The notes under the pieces are model-generated. The model made no database searches. It was not told the origin of the DNA and saw only the letters and a program-made list of their open reading frames with translations. Positions 32,611 through 43,453 of a stretch of 64,000 bases of DNA are shown here, piece by piece. Origin of the DNA: Cliona cf. orientalis (taxonomy: Eukaryota; Porifera; Demospongiae; Clionaida; Clionaidae); the NCBI GenBank assembly GCA_963930775.1, contig OZ005703.1, positions 6,572,001 through 6,636,000 on the forward strand, given 5' to 3'. A program made the translations under genes and the position numbers. Position 1 is the stretch's first letter. Every line of letters begins with the position of its first letter.

Positions 32611-32863
32611 GGCCACTCCAATATGATTAGTTGTTTCCCATTTCCCGCCCGCATCCTTTCCACAATTTCCAGATTTTGTTCATTATAGTGTATTAGTATA
32701 CCCGCTCTTATCTCGTTGTCTAACGGTAGCTTTGGCAAAGGTCGTCAATACTGCTGGCGCTCTAATACGTATAGTGATAATGAATAATGAATAATGAACC
32801 GCCCGCCCGCATGCCCCAGGCTTTCTGATGAAAGGGGAAACAGTGAATCATATTGGAGTGGCC
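32611..32863. mobile_element. PIF/Harbinger-type MITE (GGCCA ends, TAA target duplication)
   Basis: The ends GGCCACTCCAATATGATT and AATCATATTGGAGTGGCC are inverted copies, flanked by TAA on both sides (32608-32610, 32864-32866). Inside, CCGCCCGCAT occurs near both ends. A 3-bp TWA duplication is typical of PIF/Harbinger elements (established); the assignment is inference. Confidence 0.75.
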
Positions 32864-32953
32864 TAATTACAGATTGTAGATGGAAAAAAAGAGCTTTGGT
32901 ATACAGACGTCTTGAAGGGAAGTAGACTGAGAGATTGTGCATTTACGTATCGG

Positions 32954-33601
32954 TTACGGTATGGAATTGGCTACTCTGTTGCTTATTGGAACCTCTGGAA
33001 AGTCAGTAAGATTGTGGATAATCTTATACAGATGACAGAGGGATGCTTGGACACGTCGTGTCTGAAGGGATGGAAGTGATGTCCTACTGAGAAGATCAAT
33101 ATAGTCTGAGTCCCATGACTTGGTACACGCTCTCAGGGCAAATTTCTGCACTTTCTCGAGTGCTTCAATTTCACCCTTCAAGTGTGGGTTCCAGACAGCT
33201 GATGAATATTCAAGATGGGGACGGATAAAACTTTTATATAATGTCAATAGTGTTTGTGAATTTGAGTTCTGGTAGAAATGCCTGTATAATAGTCCTATCA
33301 GCTTCCTAGTCTTGTTACATATGTTAGTGATATGTGGACTCCAGCTCATATCTGATGTTATTGTTACACCAAGGTACTTACATTCCGTCACTGTAATAAG
33401 TGGTGTACCATCTATGGTCAAGTTGGGTGGTGCTACAGAAAGACCTCTCTTTCTTGAGATGAACATTTGCCTGCACTTATTTGTGTTAAAGTTTAGATGT
33501 TTGCTTCTTATAGTACTTGCCAGTGTGCTCGATCCTTTGATTTCGCTTTGATCGCCGTCGCAGATGTAAGTAGCTACAGAGCACATTGCGGTGCCGACCA
33601 T
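32954..33601 (-). mobile_element. 5'-truncated LINE reverse transcriptase fragment
   Basis: About 200 codons encode the C-terminal part of a non-LTR retrotransposon RT: FNTNKCRQM, then LGVTITSDMSW, IRPHLEYSSAVWNPH and LEKVQKFALR. These are usual after the RT palm in CR1/Jockey-like elements. The catalytic YxDD region is absent, so the copy is inactive. It sits between sulfotransferases 1 and 2. Confidence 0.85.
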
Positions 33602-33916
33602 CCCTTAGTTGTGGGTGTCTTTAATTTGGCTTCCCACATCAGCTTAGAGACACACTATGTAGTGGTTGAAATAATTATACTTGTACACACACAGATTGTA
33701 CACACACAGTAGTGCAAAAGTATAAGCCTGCACTGAAAGCAAATTATATGATTGTTCAATGCTAGTAGCTAACACTCCACCATCTTATTTGAATTCAGTT
33801 CTAGAGGAAACACTGTATATTGGGTGTGGTGCTCAAACTCAAAGCAAACAACTTCGACCAGGTCCTACATTCATCAAGGTACCAATTTTAATTGTCTAAT
33901 ATAGTTGACGGTTAAT

Positions 33917-35194
33917 ATGGCCCTGTTGAAGAACATTGCTATAATATTGAGCGTCCTAGTTGCAGCAGTGATATTGTTACTTCCCTCTCTGAGAGGATCT
34001 TTCAGTCAAAATAATACCACTAGATCTGTAGGAAGGCCACAATACACTCCCAGGGCATCTCAGCCAAGATCTACTAACCAAGTGACTACCAATAATAAAA
34101 CAAAAGATTTTGCAGTTGATATGACCATTGATCAACCTTCACCATGGATAAGTTGTGGTAAGAATGACTTCAAAGGGGCTCCTAACTTGACCAAGGATGT
34201 CATTGATGGCATCAAAACGTTTGTCATATTTATTGGTTATCCAAGAAGTGGACATAGCATTGTCGGCAGTCTGATGGATGCTCATCCTCACATGGTGATT
34301 GCCAATGAGTTCATGCTGCTTAGAAACTGGAAATACTTCTCTGATAGGCAGAAAGAATCCGGTGAAGCCAATCCATTCTACCAACACAAGAGTTATCTCT
34401 TCAATACTTTGTATAGACGGAGCTACTGGGATACTACTGATGGACTCAGGAGTGAAAAGAACACAGAGAAGAACTATACTCTATCCATGGACTCTCTCTG
34501 GCAGGGGAACTTTGATAAATACATCAGCATCATAGGAGACAAAAGTGGAGGGGTGACTTCGACTACTTATCTAACCTCAAAGACAACATTTTCTCGCTAT
34601 TTTGAGGAGCTAAGGACAACTATAAAGCTTCCTATCAAAGCGGTACATGTTGTTAGAAATCCCTATGACCAGATCTCTACATGTGCTTTATACGAAGATT
34701 ATGTTCATTTACCAGAGTTTATCAAAGTCGCACTAAAGGACATTGATAGCACTCAAAAAGTCTTGAAACGTAAATCGGTTACAGTTGCCAAGTACAAAGC
34801 AGCAATGACTGCTCTACAAGCAAAAGGAGACAATGAAACATTTGCAGCAGCCAGATATAGTAATGAAGTAATACTACAAAACTGTATTCACAAGTTAGCT
34901 GCAGGGGCGAGCGCTGTCACTAAAATGGCAGATCTCATTGGACCAAGCAATGTAATTGAGGTTCACAATCCTGATTTTGTGAGTGATCCTAAGGATACTG
35001 TAGGAAAGTTGTGCTCATCGCTGGAAGTTGAGTGTGCTCCAGAATACCTCGAGGCGTGTGCTAACAAGGTGTTTAAGAGTGTCTCTAGAACGAGAGATAT
35101 GTTACTCTGGTCTCCCAAAATGATAGCCAAGGTAGAGGAAGAAGTCATCCAAACTTACCCATTCTTCAATAGATACTCATTTGAAAGTGAATAA
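33917..35194 (+). CDS. Carbohydrate sulfotransferase 2 (425 aa, single exon)
   Basis: Close paralogue of sulfotransferase 1 with the same MALL-type start, membrane helix, GYPRSGHSIVGS loop and VVRNPYDQIST site. Small differences (for example an added Ile-Asp after ALKD) show drift in the loop before the C-terminal third. It appears intact. No receptor gene lies head to head with it now; the LINE fragment occupies the upstream side. Its 3' flank (GTAATAATTTATTATATC) is the uninterrupted version of the site hit by a MITE after copy 3. Confidence 0.85.
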   Translation: MALLKNIAIILSVLVAAVILLLPSLRGSFSQNNTTRSVGRPQYTPRASQPRSTNQVTTNNKTKDFAVDMTIDQPSPWISCGKNDFKGAPNLTKDVIDGIKTFVIFIGYPRSGHSIVGSLMDAHPHMVIANEFMLLRNWKYFSDRQKESGEANPFYQHKSYLFNTLYRRSYWDTTDGLRSEKNTEKNYTLSMDSLWQGNFDKYISIIGDKSGGVTSTTYLTSKTTFSRYFEELRTTIKLPIKAVHVVRNPYDQISTCALYEDYVHLPEFIKVALKDIDSTQKVLKRKSVTVAKYKAAMTALQAKGDNETFAAARYSNEVILQNCIHKLAAGASAVTKMADLIGPSNVIEVHNPDFVSDPKDTVGKLCSSLEVECAPEYLEACANKVFKSVSRTRDMLLWSPKMIAKVEEEVIQTYPFFNRYSFESE

Positions 35195-35874
35195 TAGAAC
35201 ATCAATCTGTAATAATTTATTATATCTAACAAGAATATTGATTAGTACATGCAACTATGTAATATTGTATAACAGTTTATCATCTAGGTTTTCAAAAAAA
35301 TCTTAGTTTAAGGGGCGCCAATAGTCTGGCATCAAATTAGTTACATCATAACACTAATTACCAAACTGATAGCAACCTAAACGTATATAACTAGGGCCAT
35401 TGGTTACAACAACTAATATACAAAAAGTTCCAGAGCCTAAAGAAGTAGACTACTCCAGCTCCTGCATGAACACCCGGGATTTGTGAGTTAACCCCTATAA
35501 AATTATGTAGTAGCCAGTAACAGTACTGACTGGAGATTCTGTTAATTTCCCTGAATGTGTAATTATGGTCATATATGCATGCTGCATGCCCTTGTCCATG
35601 AGCCACTTAGGTGGGTAGGGAGAGTTTCCATGGAACAAAAGAGCTTTTCAACCTACCACCCCTAGTTCTCAAGGCTAGGCACCTATGTGGCTCTGCCTTT
35701 TGCTTAAATTAGGTTTGCCTGAGCAGGCAGTGGGATGGTTTCCCGGCCTTAGGTTTGGATTGGTAGTAGAAGATAAATCTACTGAATTTTCATGCATTAT
35801 TATTATTATGATTTATACACTCTCCCCCTCCTCATAGGCATGTTGTCTGCCCCCTCTCCCCCCCTTTTCCAGTT
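35195..35874. other. Spacer before receptor cassette B
   Basis: No gene is supported. The duplication shared with the third cassette starts near 35807 (TTTATACACTCTCCCC), just before the copied calreticulin exon. Confidence 0.5.
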
Positions 35875-35938
35875 TTTGGGAGATGAAGATGTGCCAGAGG
35901 AAGAAACATTTGAAGAGAAGGCCAGAGACGAGTTATGA
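35873..35938 (+). pseudogene. Orphan copy of the calreticulin RDEL exon (cassette B)
   Basis: After CCCCTTTTCCAG there is an open stretch starting FLGDEDVPEEE and ending ARDEL, then TGA. It is colinear with 25308-25373, with a few changes (SEGEG became FEEKA). No other calreticulin exon is near, so it was carried by segmental duplication. It could only be used if spliced from something upstream. Confidence 0.8.
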
Positions 35939-36179
35939 CCTGTCCTCAATGCTATCTGGAGATTAATTTTATCAGTGACTGTGTTATTGAATAAATTGCT
36001 GTAAGTATGCGGCAATCACTAACGTGACAAACAACAGGTAGCTATAACCAAGATAAACGACTATAATGTTTAGCTAATATCTGTGCAAAACTTTCGTTAT
36101 GAACCTGAATCTACATGACATTGTAGTAGTAATGGTATTTGTTATTGCATGCAGAGAATATAGTAATTCTGAGTCAACA

Positions 36180-38754
36180 TTAAACTGTTGTTTTTCCACT
36201 GTTACCAGTATCTGCTGTACATGTAGCATACACTGGAGCCTCTGGTTGACTAATAGGAAACTCATAGTTGCCTCCACCTCGTTCAGATCTAGCCAGCTTA
36301 TCTGGATCCTCATACTCTCCACTTTCATCTCCTAAACCCTCCAGCTTCACCTGACCGTAGGCCATGTTTGCTGACACAGCAAAATCACTTGTACTCTTGC
36401 CAGACTTCCTTTTCCTGTGGGGTACAGTGAATTTCACCATGTATCAATTTGTAGCAACTGCTAGCATTTTGTGATAAATAACATTTACTATCTATAGTGT
36501 AAAGAAATTTATCTAATTTGTTATAATATACCCACCAGCAAATCACTGTGATAATGATAGCAGCCACTGCAGCAATGATTCCCTCCACAAGAATAAGTCC
36601 ACCAACAGCAATGCCAACATCTCGGGCGCATGATTCTGATCAATAATTGTTCACCAAATTTAATAGTCATTTACAATGATGATAATTATGTCAATCTTAA
36701 ATTGGAGTTTTACCTGATATCACAGTTGCTGTGACCGCTTCACCAGGCAACTCAGTAGATATAGACCCCACTAAAAAGAGAGTTGCACACACCATAAAAT
36801 GTTAATAGTAGCTAGCAATAACAGTCTTAGCTCACTGATATTAACACAGATAATTTTGTTAATCAAAGTAGCATCAGGTAAAACACAACAGAACTGCCCA
36901 GTTGGAGATGTAGTATTGTTTCTGCGATTTAGACGTACAATACCAGGGCCTCTGCTGCGATAAATGTCATCACCACTCCATGGACGGCGAACTTGTGATC
37001 CATTTGGGAAAAACCATTCCCCCAGACCTCGACATCCAACAGGGTTATCAATAATACGGCAACACTGGATTAGGTCAGTGACACAAAGCAAAGCTCCATC
37101 ATCTCCCTCTCCAATCTCATCAATCAGAATACTATCACCATTGCGATAGAGCTGACCTCCTAGTATTAGGTACAGACCTGGAACAGTAGTGATTTCAACA
37201 GCATTAGTTCCTGAACCAGATCCAGAGAGGTAGGTTGAAGATGACAGTGCTCTAATAGTAGCTACACAGATATAGCTTCCAAAGTCACTCCTCCTAAATG
37301 AGTTGAGCTGGGTGGTGTAAGTAAAGGTTGTGCCCCTCAATGTGTTAGAGAGACTCAGGATAGCTCCATTTGGGTGGGTCAGCTGTGCAGACACCATCAA
37401 CAGTGAGACATCAGACTCTGAGTTTAATTCCACAGTGCAGGTCACAGTGACAGAGGATGTAACATATACTGGGCTAGATGGAGTACTTGTGACATACACA
37501 GAGGCTGTGGAGGGGACTGAGGGAAGAAGAGAAGAGCATCACTCTATAAAAATTATTTCTCATAATAATACCCAACTTGTTAGTCTTATGTCTTTAGTAT
37601 GATTGAGCATCATCCCATCCACAGAGACCTGGCAGGTGTACTGGCCAGCATCAGAGAGACTGAGAGAAGAGAAGGAGAGAATTGATCTTGTTTCAGAGAG
37701 CACATTATCACCTCTCTTCCATTGGTATGTACTGACAGGACCACTAGCTCCACTGACTTCACAGGTGAGGGAGTAGCTCTGTCCTAGAGCTGGAGTGGCT
37801 ACACTACCAGTGATCTGTACAGTGATGCTGGTAGCTGAATGTCAAGATCACAATAGTCATATGAAAACTTGCATTTTGGCTGTTGCGCCCCCTTGGCATC
37901 CCATCATAATTACACATAGCTATATTATGCTAATGGTATCATAGACATTATTCCCCCCTCTATAGTCTATGATGGGATACAGTAAAGGATGGGGGAAAGC
38001 TTTCCTATATAGAATTTGTAAGAGACAACAACTTAGCTTTGAATTTTCACTGTGGCATACATTGTTGTGTAGATTTAATATCTGGACCGTAGCTCTTCGT
38101 AGTGTCAGAAGCAGTGATGGGGAAATCAGTAATTGTAACAGTTGTAGGTGGAATAGCAGGCCTGCCCACTAGAATGGAATGAAAACGGAAAGCAGTATAG
38201 TATCACAACAGCACAGTTTATGATGATACAAGCCACTCACCAATATTCATATACATAGTTACATTGTCACCATCAGCATTGGGTACCTCACAGCGAAAAC
38301 GACCTCCCTCTGGTGGATCACCAATACGATTCAAACACACTGCTTGAGCAAATCTATTTCTATAGAAGAAGTTTTTAGTTGGATCAAGAGCTTTCTCATG
38401 TGTGAAACTCTGTACTTGGCTCCCATTAGGGTAGTACCACTCTCCCCACTGAGCTGCGGTTGCGTTTAGATGGTCTGTCCGTCTGCAACAATTGCTTCTG
38501 TCAGTGTTGCAATGTAGACTAGCATTCTGTTCACCAATGTCACTGGCTAGGACATAGCCATCATTGGGGATAGCCGTTCCATTGAGCGAGAGATACACTC
38601 CTGAGGATAAAATATAGCTAGGGTTGAATCAGTTCACTATCGGAGATATAAAAACATGTAGCTACTCACCTGTGTTCTGTCCACTAACGATGGCAGTTAT
38701 GAATAGCAGTGCAGTAAGCAAGAGTGAAATCTGTAAGTATCGATTCTCAACCAT
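36180..38754 (-). CDS. Ig-superfamily transmembrane receptor B, short form (about 591 aa)
   Basis: Exons in transcription order: 38754-38670, 38600-38241, 37834-37577, 37516-36836, 36770-36714, 36635-36536, 36414-36180; phases agree. Order: signal peptide, X, Ig, Ig fused to X in one exon, stalk, membrane helix, tail. Compared with receptor A it lacks two Ig modules and the middle X module; a decayed start of the first missing exon remains near 38168-38085. The tail keeps YGQVKLEGL, EYEDPDKLA, NYEFP and APVYAT but ends differently (GKTTV). Divergent from sulfotransferase 3 across about 340 bp. Confidence 0.78.
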
Positions 38755-39095
38755 AGCTTCTATTTCCGTTTGATATGTAAAGTCTGGGTTCTGTCTTCAC
38801 AGTAGTCTGAATAACGCGCGAGCAACTGCGATCAGCGCGATAGCGAACCAGCCCCTCCTATCAAGAAATAATATCCCTATTTAATATATTTCAGCGGAGC
38901 TCGAAGGGCGTGGCTTAATTTCGAGACAGAGCGTATACCGGTAGCAGACGTTACCCATTGCGCATGCGCACCGAGTACTACCGCCAGATAATTTCTGTTG
39001 TGTCCACAGTCTGGGCGGCACATTCAGAGTAGATATTGATTGGGTGCAGTGCTCAAGCTCCAAGCAAAGAACTTTGACCTACAGGTACATCCCTC
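38755..39095. promoter_or_regulatory. Short bidirectional promoter between receptor B and sulfotransferase 3
   Basis: The two start codons are 341 bp apart on opposite strands. The GC-rich centre holds the palindrome TGCGCATGCGCA (38959-38970), close to the NRF1-type site. The same layout and palindrome occur in the third cassette (46302-46659). Confidence 0.65.
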
Positions 39096-40408
39096 ATGGC
39101 ACCGAGTAGTCTACAATTGGCGGTTAAACTGGCCCTGTTGAAGAAAATTGCTATAATACTGAGCATCCTAGTTGTAGTGGTGATATTGTTGCTCCCCTAT
39201 AGTGGATCTTTCAGTCAATATAATACCGCTAGATCTGTAGGAAGGCCACAATACACTCACAGAGCATCTCAGCCAGTCTCTGCTACCAAGACCAAAAATA
39301 AAAATTTAATAAAAGATTTTGCGGTTGATGTGACTATTGATCAACCTTCACGATGGATAAGTCGTGGTAAGCATGAGTTTAAAGGGGCTCCTAACTTGAC
39401 CAAGGATGTCATTGATGGCATCAAAAAGTTTGTCATGTTCATCGGTTACCCTAAAAGTGGACACAGCATTGTGGGGAGTCTGATGGACGCTCATCCTCAC
39501 ATGGTGATTGCCAACGAATTCTTGCTACTTAGAAACTGGAAGTACTTCTCTGATAGGCAGAAAGAATCTGGTGAAGCCAATCCGTTCTACCAAAACAAGG
39601 CTTATCTCTTCAATACTTTGTATAGACGGAGCTACTGGGATACTACTGATGGATTCAGGAGTGAAAAGAACACAAAGAAGAACTATACCTTATCAATGGA
39701 CTCCTCTCTCTGGCAGGGGAAGTTTGATGAATACATCAGTATCATAGGAGACAAAAGTGGAGGGGTGACTTTGACTACTTATCTAACCTCAAAGATAACA
39801 TTTTCTCGCTATTTTGAGGAGCTATAAGGACAACTATAAAGCTTCCTATCAAAGCAGTACATGTTGTTAGAAATCCCTATGACCAGATCTCTACATGTGC
39901 TTTATACGATGATTATGTTCATTTACCTGAGTGTATCGAAGTCACACTAAAGGACAGTACTCAAAAAGTCTTGAAACATAAATCACAATCAGTTATAGTT
40001 GCCAAGTACAAAGCAGCAATGACTGCTCTACAAGCAAAAGGAGACAATGAAACATTTGCGGCAGCCAGATATAGTAACGAAATAATACTACAAAACTGTA
40101 TTCACAAGTTAGTTGCAGGAGCGAGCGCTGTCACCAAAATGGCAGGACTGATTGGACTAAGTAATGTTATTGAGGTACACAATGCTGATCTCGTGAGTGA
40201 CCCTAAGGATACTGTGGGAAAGTTGTGATCATCGCTGGAAGTTGAGTGTGCTCCAGAATACCTCGAGGCATGTGCTAATAAGGTGTTTAAGAGTGTCTCT
40301 AGAACGAGAGACATGTTACTCTGGTCTCCCAAAATGATAGCCAAGGTAGAGGAAGAAGTCATCCAAACTTACCCATTCTTCAACAGATACTCATTTGAAA
40401 GTGAATAA
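39096..40408 (+). pseudogene. Carbohydrate sulfotransferase 3, pseudogene
   Basis: Colinear with the intact copies from MAPSSLQLAVKLALLKK to NRYSFESE. A 2-bp TA insertion near 39825 turns the FEELR codons into a stop (39825-39827) and shifts the frame. A TGC-to-TGA change (40226-40228) gives a second stop in KLCSS. The stretch between is still open in the shifted frame, so loss is recent. The ATG at 39096 is real and gives a longer N-terminus than in copies 1 and 2. Confidence 0.9.
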
Positions 40409-40429
40409 TAGAACATCAATCTGTAATAA

Positions 40430-40966
40430 GGCCAAACAAACTTAATTACTAGTTTCTCAGGCTTTCAAATTTCAAAACCCATGCGGGAGGCGGCTTTTTA
40501 ATGAAAAATGGGCGTGGCGCTAGTGGCCACGCCCATTTTCGCTAGTGCTACACGTGGTTGATACACAAGCTAGTGCAGAAATACAAGTATTGAAGTCCAA
40601 CCAGAGAGAATATCTAGCCTAACAATCAAGTTTAGCTTTCTATTTAGTAGAGAAAAGTTTCATCAGTCGTACTAACCTTGTAAGATGACAAGTTTTAGCC
40701 TGCACCAGATGACGTCATCATCTTTGAAGAAAATAGCTAGTTAGCTGCTGGCTAAATACCACGGAGACTTCAGTTGTGAGATATCAAACAAACAGTCTCG
40801 AGATGCCAGAAAACAGTTAGTTTCTTTACTGTACATTCCAATTTTTGTCTGTTAATTAAATTAATTAACACGTGACTGCTCACGTGAAAAATAAATAAAA
40901 AAGTCTTGCTTTCTCAAAATTTGATGCGGGCGGGCCTGAGAAACTATTAATTAACTTTGCTTGGCC
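40430..40966. mobile_element. 537-bp PIF/Harbinger-type MITE after sulfotransferase 3
   Basis: The ends GGCCAAACAAACTTAATTA and its imperfect inverted copy at 40948-40966 are flanked by TAA (40427-40429, 40967-40969). The homologous site after sulfotransferase 2 (about 35213) has a single TAA and no insert, so the insertion boundaries are exact. It contains GCGGGCGGGCC and similar GC blocks as in the elements at 32611 and 45705. Confidence 0.85.
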
Positions 40967-40983
40967 TAATTTATTATATCTAA

Positions 40984-42003
40984 TGAACCCTTGACCATCT
41001 CCCCAGTAGCTGCACGGTGTAATGGTGCATGTGGTAAAAGGTCGTCAATAGAATGCGTACACATCGATTGATGCTGGCCCCAGAAATCGTGGAGATGGCG
41101 TCTAAGATCGACTCTCAACCTTGATAGCGACAAGTTTCGATGCTTCAATCATAGAGACGAACTCGACAACACAGTATTCCTTCCGAACTTCAGGTTGGTC
41201 ACGCTGCTGCAGTCGCGCGCGGGCGTGCGATAAAGAGGCTGGGCACGAGACTAGGCCAGCCCCTTGTGGCAGTGATGCGTGCTACATGTGCTATATGTAG
41301 CGCAAGGCTAGCTTTATTTATCCATGGCATTACGTAAGCCAAGAAAACACGTGAAGTTCAACCAACAGTACTTCTCAGAGAAAGTAGCGCTCAGGTTGTA
41401 ATCTATTCGCTGGATACACGCGTAAGATACTCTACATATTTACTGATTTTCAAGTCTCAGAAAGGCTCCAGCGAGGCCCTGAATTTTCTCATAATTACCT
41501 CATAGATTACACCATAGGTTTCATCATAATTACACTATAATTACCTCATAACCACAGAAAAGTAAATTGTTACTGGGGAGATAATGAAAAACTTAGAGAC
41601 TACGTCCAGAGTCCCTCATGAATATGCCGCCATAAATTCGAACTAGGACACATCGACAAACTGCGCATGCTCCGTATACGCGTACAATATTGGGGCGCGC
41701 GGCTTGAGCCGGTTGACCTTCACCCGCCATGTGCTCGACTGAATAGGGAAATCCCCCCGAGTGCGAGCTCGCCAAAGAAAGCGAACCGAGAAAATCGCCA
41801 TATCTCATCGATGGTCCACGATGTCTTCTACGCTAGGTTCGAATTCTGGGTCCCAACAACCTTTCATGCGCGCTAAACATTTTGAAACAGTTTCACAGCA
41901 ATTACATCATAACTTTCATCATAGGTTTCATCATCATTTCATCATAATTTCATCATAGCGAGAGCCGAATTCTTTGTTTCTAATTGGGACTCTGGACGTA
42001 ACG
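40984..42003. mobile_element. Composite insertion of about 1 kb, flanked by TAA, with a nested inverted-repeat element
   Basis: Compared with the flank of sulfotransferase 2 (ATCTAACAAGAATATTG), this copy is interrupted between one TAA (40981-40983) and the next (42004-42006). Inside, 41601-42000 is bounded by TACGTCCAGAGTCCC and its inverted copy, a nested MITE. Runs of TTTCATCATA-type repeats lie near 41490-41550 and 41890-41960. No protein gene is supported. Confidence 0.65.
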
Positions 42004-42073
42004 TAACAAGAATATTGATTAGTACATGCAATTATGGTATAACAGTTTTAATATCATGCATTATTATGTATAG

Positions 42074-42218
42074 GTTATTGCCCTAAGCCGAGGCTCTACG
42101 GCGTTTTAGAAACCCGAGGGATGTTGCATAATCGCCGAGGGCGGAGCCCGAGGCGATTATGCAACATCCCGAGTGGTTTCTATCTAATAGCCGTAGAGCC
42201 GAGGCGTGGGCGATAACC
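42074..42218. repeat. Long palindrome (about 145 bp)
   Basis: The left half (GGTTATTGCCC, CTCTACGGC, GGGATGTTGCATAATCGCC) is mirrored in the right half (GGCGATTATGCAACATCCC, GCCGTAGAG, GGGCGATAACC) around about 42143. It would form a near-complete hairpin. It is GC-rich in an AT-rich setting and is probably a foldback/MITE element. Confidence 0.75.
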
Positions 42219-43081
42219 GGCTTAGACTATGGGGCGCGCGGCGCTGTGCATTTGTGGTCTGCTATAGTGCATCCTGTTGCTAGGTTACCAATCATCTGTG
42301 TGAGCGTGGTTTTGTGGGTAGTTGCTTAGTAACCGTGCTGCAGTGAAAAGTGACCAATCAGATTCATGTTGCAGAGCAGGAAGTATGCAGCAATGATGTC
42401 ACACTTCCTTCACGTATATAAGCTAACAAGGCCGCCATGTGCGTTATTCACTCTGCAACGCCTGTGTATACGTAGTAGTGCTAGTGCTGGTGGCTCTGTA
42501 GATCTATTGACCGCCACGTATGGTCTCCTATTTGCTACTAAAGCTGTTTGAGACACCCAAGGCTTGGCTATAAAGCCAGAGGAGAATTTTTCTAGGACCT
42601 TTTGACCGTGAGATCTGGACTGCGCAGGGAATGAAGGTGATTCTATGCTTCAAGCAGCTGAGGAGCAACTGTCTCAGCCGGGTGTCATGCGACACCCCCT
42701 TCTACACATGCGAGACTCGTCTCACAACAGTTTTTAGTGGTAGGAGAGACTACATGGCGTTCAAAAGAGCCACCAATACTAGCACTCGTGCCGCGTGTCA
42801 GTAGACTCAGCTCAGTCCCCATTTGAATTTTGCCAGAAAGCAAGGTTTTTGCTAATTTAAACCTACAAATTTTACCATCAATCCGAAAATCAATCATGCA
42901 GACAATAATTAAACTCAATTTCTGCCTATTTCTTCCTTTTTGATGCATTTTGTTTAATACAATTCAAATTCATGACAGGTCTTCTAACGAAAATTAACTA
43001 CTCCATTCTGAGTATCTACACTATTTTAGATACCTCATTAAATTCAAAAGATCAAAGCATATTATGCATACCATAGTCTAA
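42219..43081. other. Spacer with no supported gene
   Basis: There is a CCAAT box and TATATA-like stretch near 42350-42420, then unique-looking DNA. The short open frames here resemble nothing I recognise. The third cassette's duplicated block begins near 43082. Confidence 0.4.
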
Positions 43082-43145
43082 TATGATTTATACACTCTCC
43101 CCCTCATAGGCATGTTGTCTGCCCCCTCTCCCCCCCCTTTTCCAG

Positions 43146-43211
43146 TTTTTGGGAGATGAAGATGTGCCAGAGGAAGAAACATTTGAAGAGAAGGCCAGAG
43201 ACGAGTTATGA
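43146..43211 (+). pseudogene. Orphan copy of the calreticulin RDEL exon (cassette C)
   Basis: Nearly identical in DNA to 35873-35938: acceptor CCTTTTCCAG, FLGDEDVPEEE start, ARDEL end and TGA stop. No upstream calreticulin exons are present. It marks the left part of the duplicated block. Confidence 0.8.
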
Positions 43212-43453
43212 CCTGTCCTCAATGCTATCTGGAGATTAATTTTATCAGTGACTGTGTTATTGAATAAATTGCTTTAAGTATGCGGCAATCACTAACGTGA
43301 CAAACAACAGGTAGCTATAACCAAGATAAACGACTATAATGTTTAGCTAATATCTGTGCAAAACTTTCGTTATGAACCTGAATCTACATGACATTGTAGT
43401 AGTAGTGGTATTTGTTATTGTACGCAGAGAATATTATTAATTCCGAGTCAACA

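Noticed and set aside
32954-33601. Possible host gene or telomerase-like RT
   Set aside because: The sequence is the C-terminal part of LINE RTs, lacks the catalytic motif and has no N-terminal continuation.
41490-41960. CRISPR-like array of TTTCATCATA repeats
   Set aside because: Units are short, irregular and adjacent without spacers in a eukaryotic spacer; simple repeat only.
42366-42551. 61-codon open frame
   Set aside because: No recognisable domain, no splice context and it lies in repeat-rich spacer.
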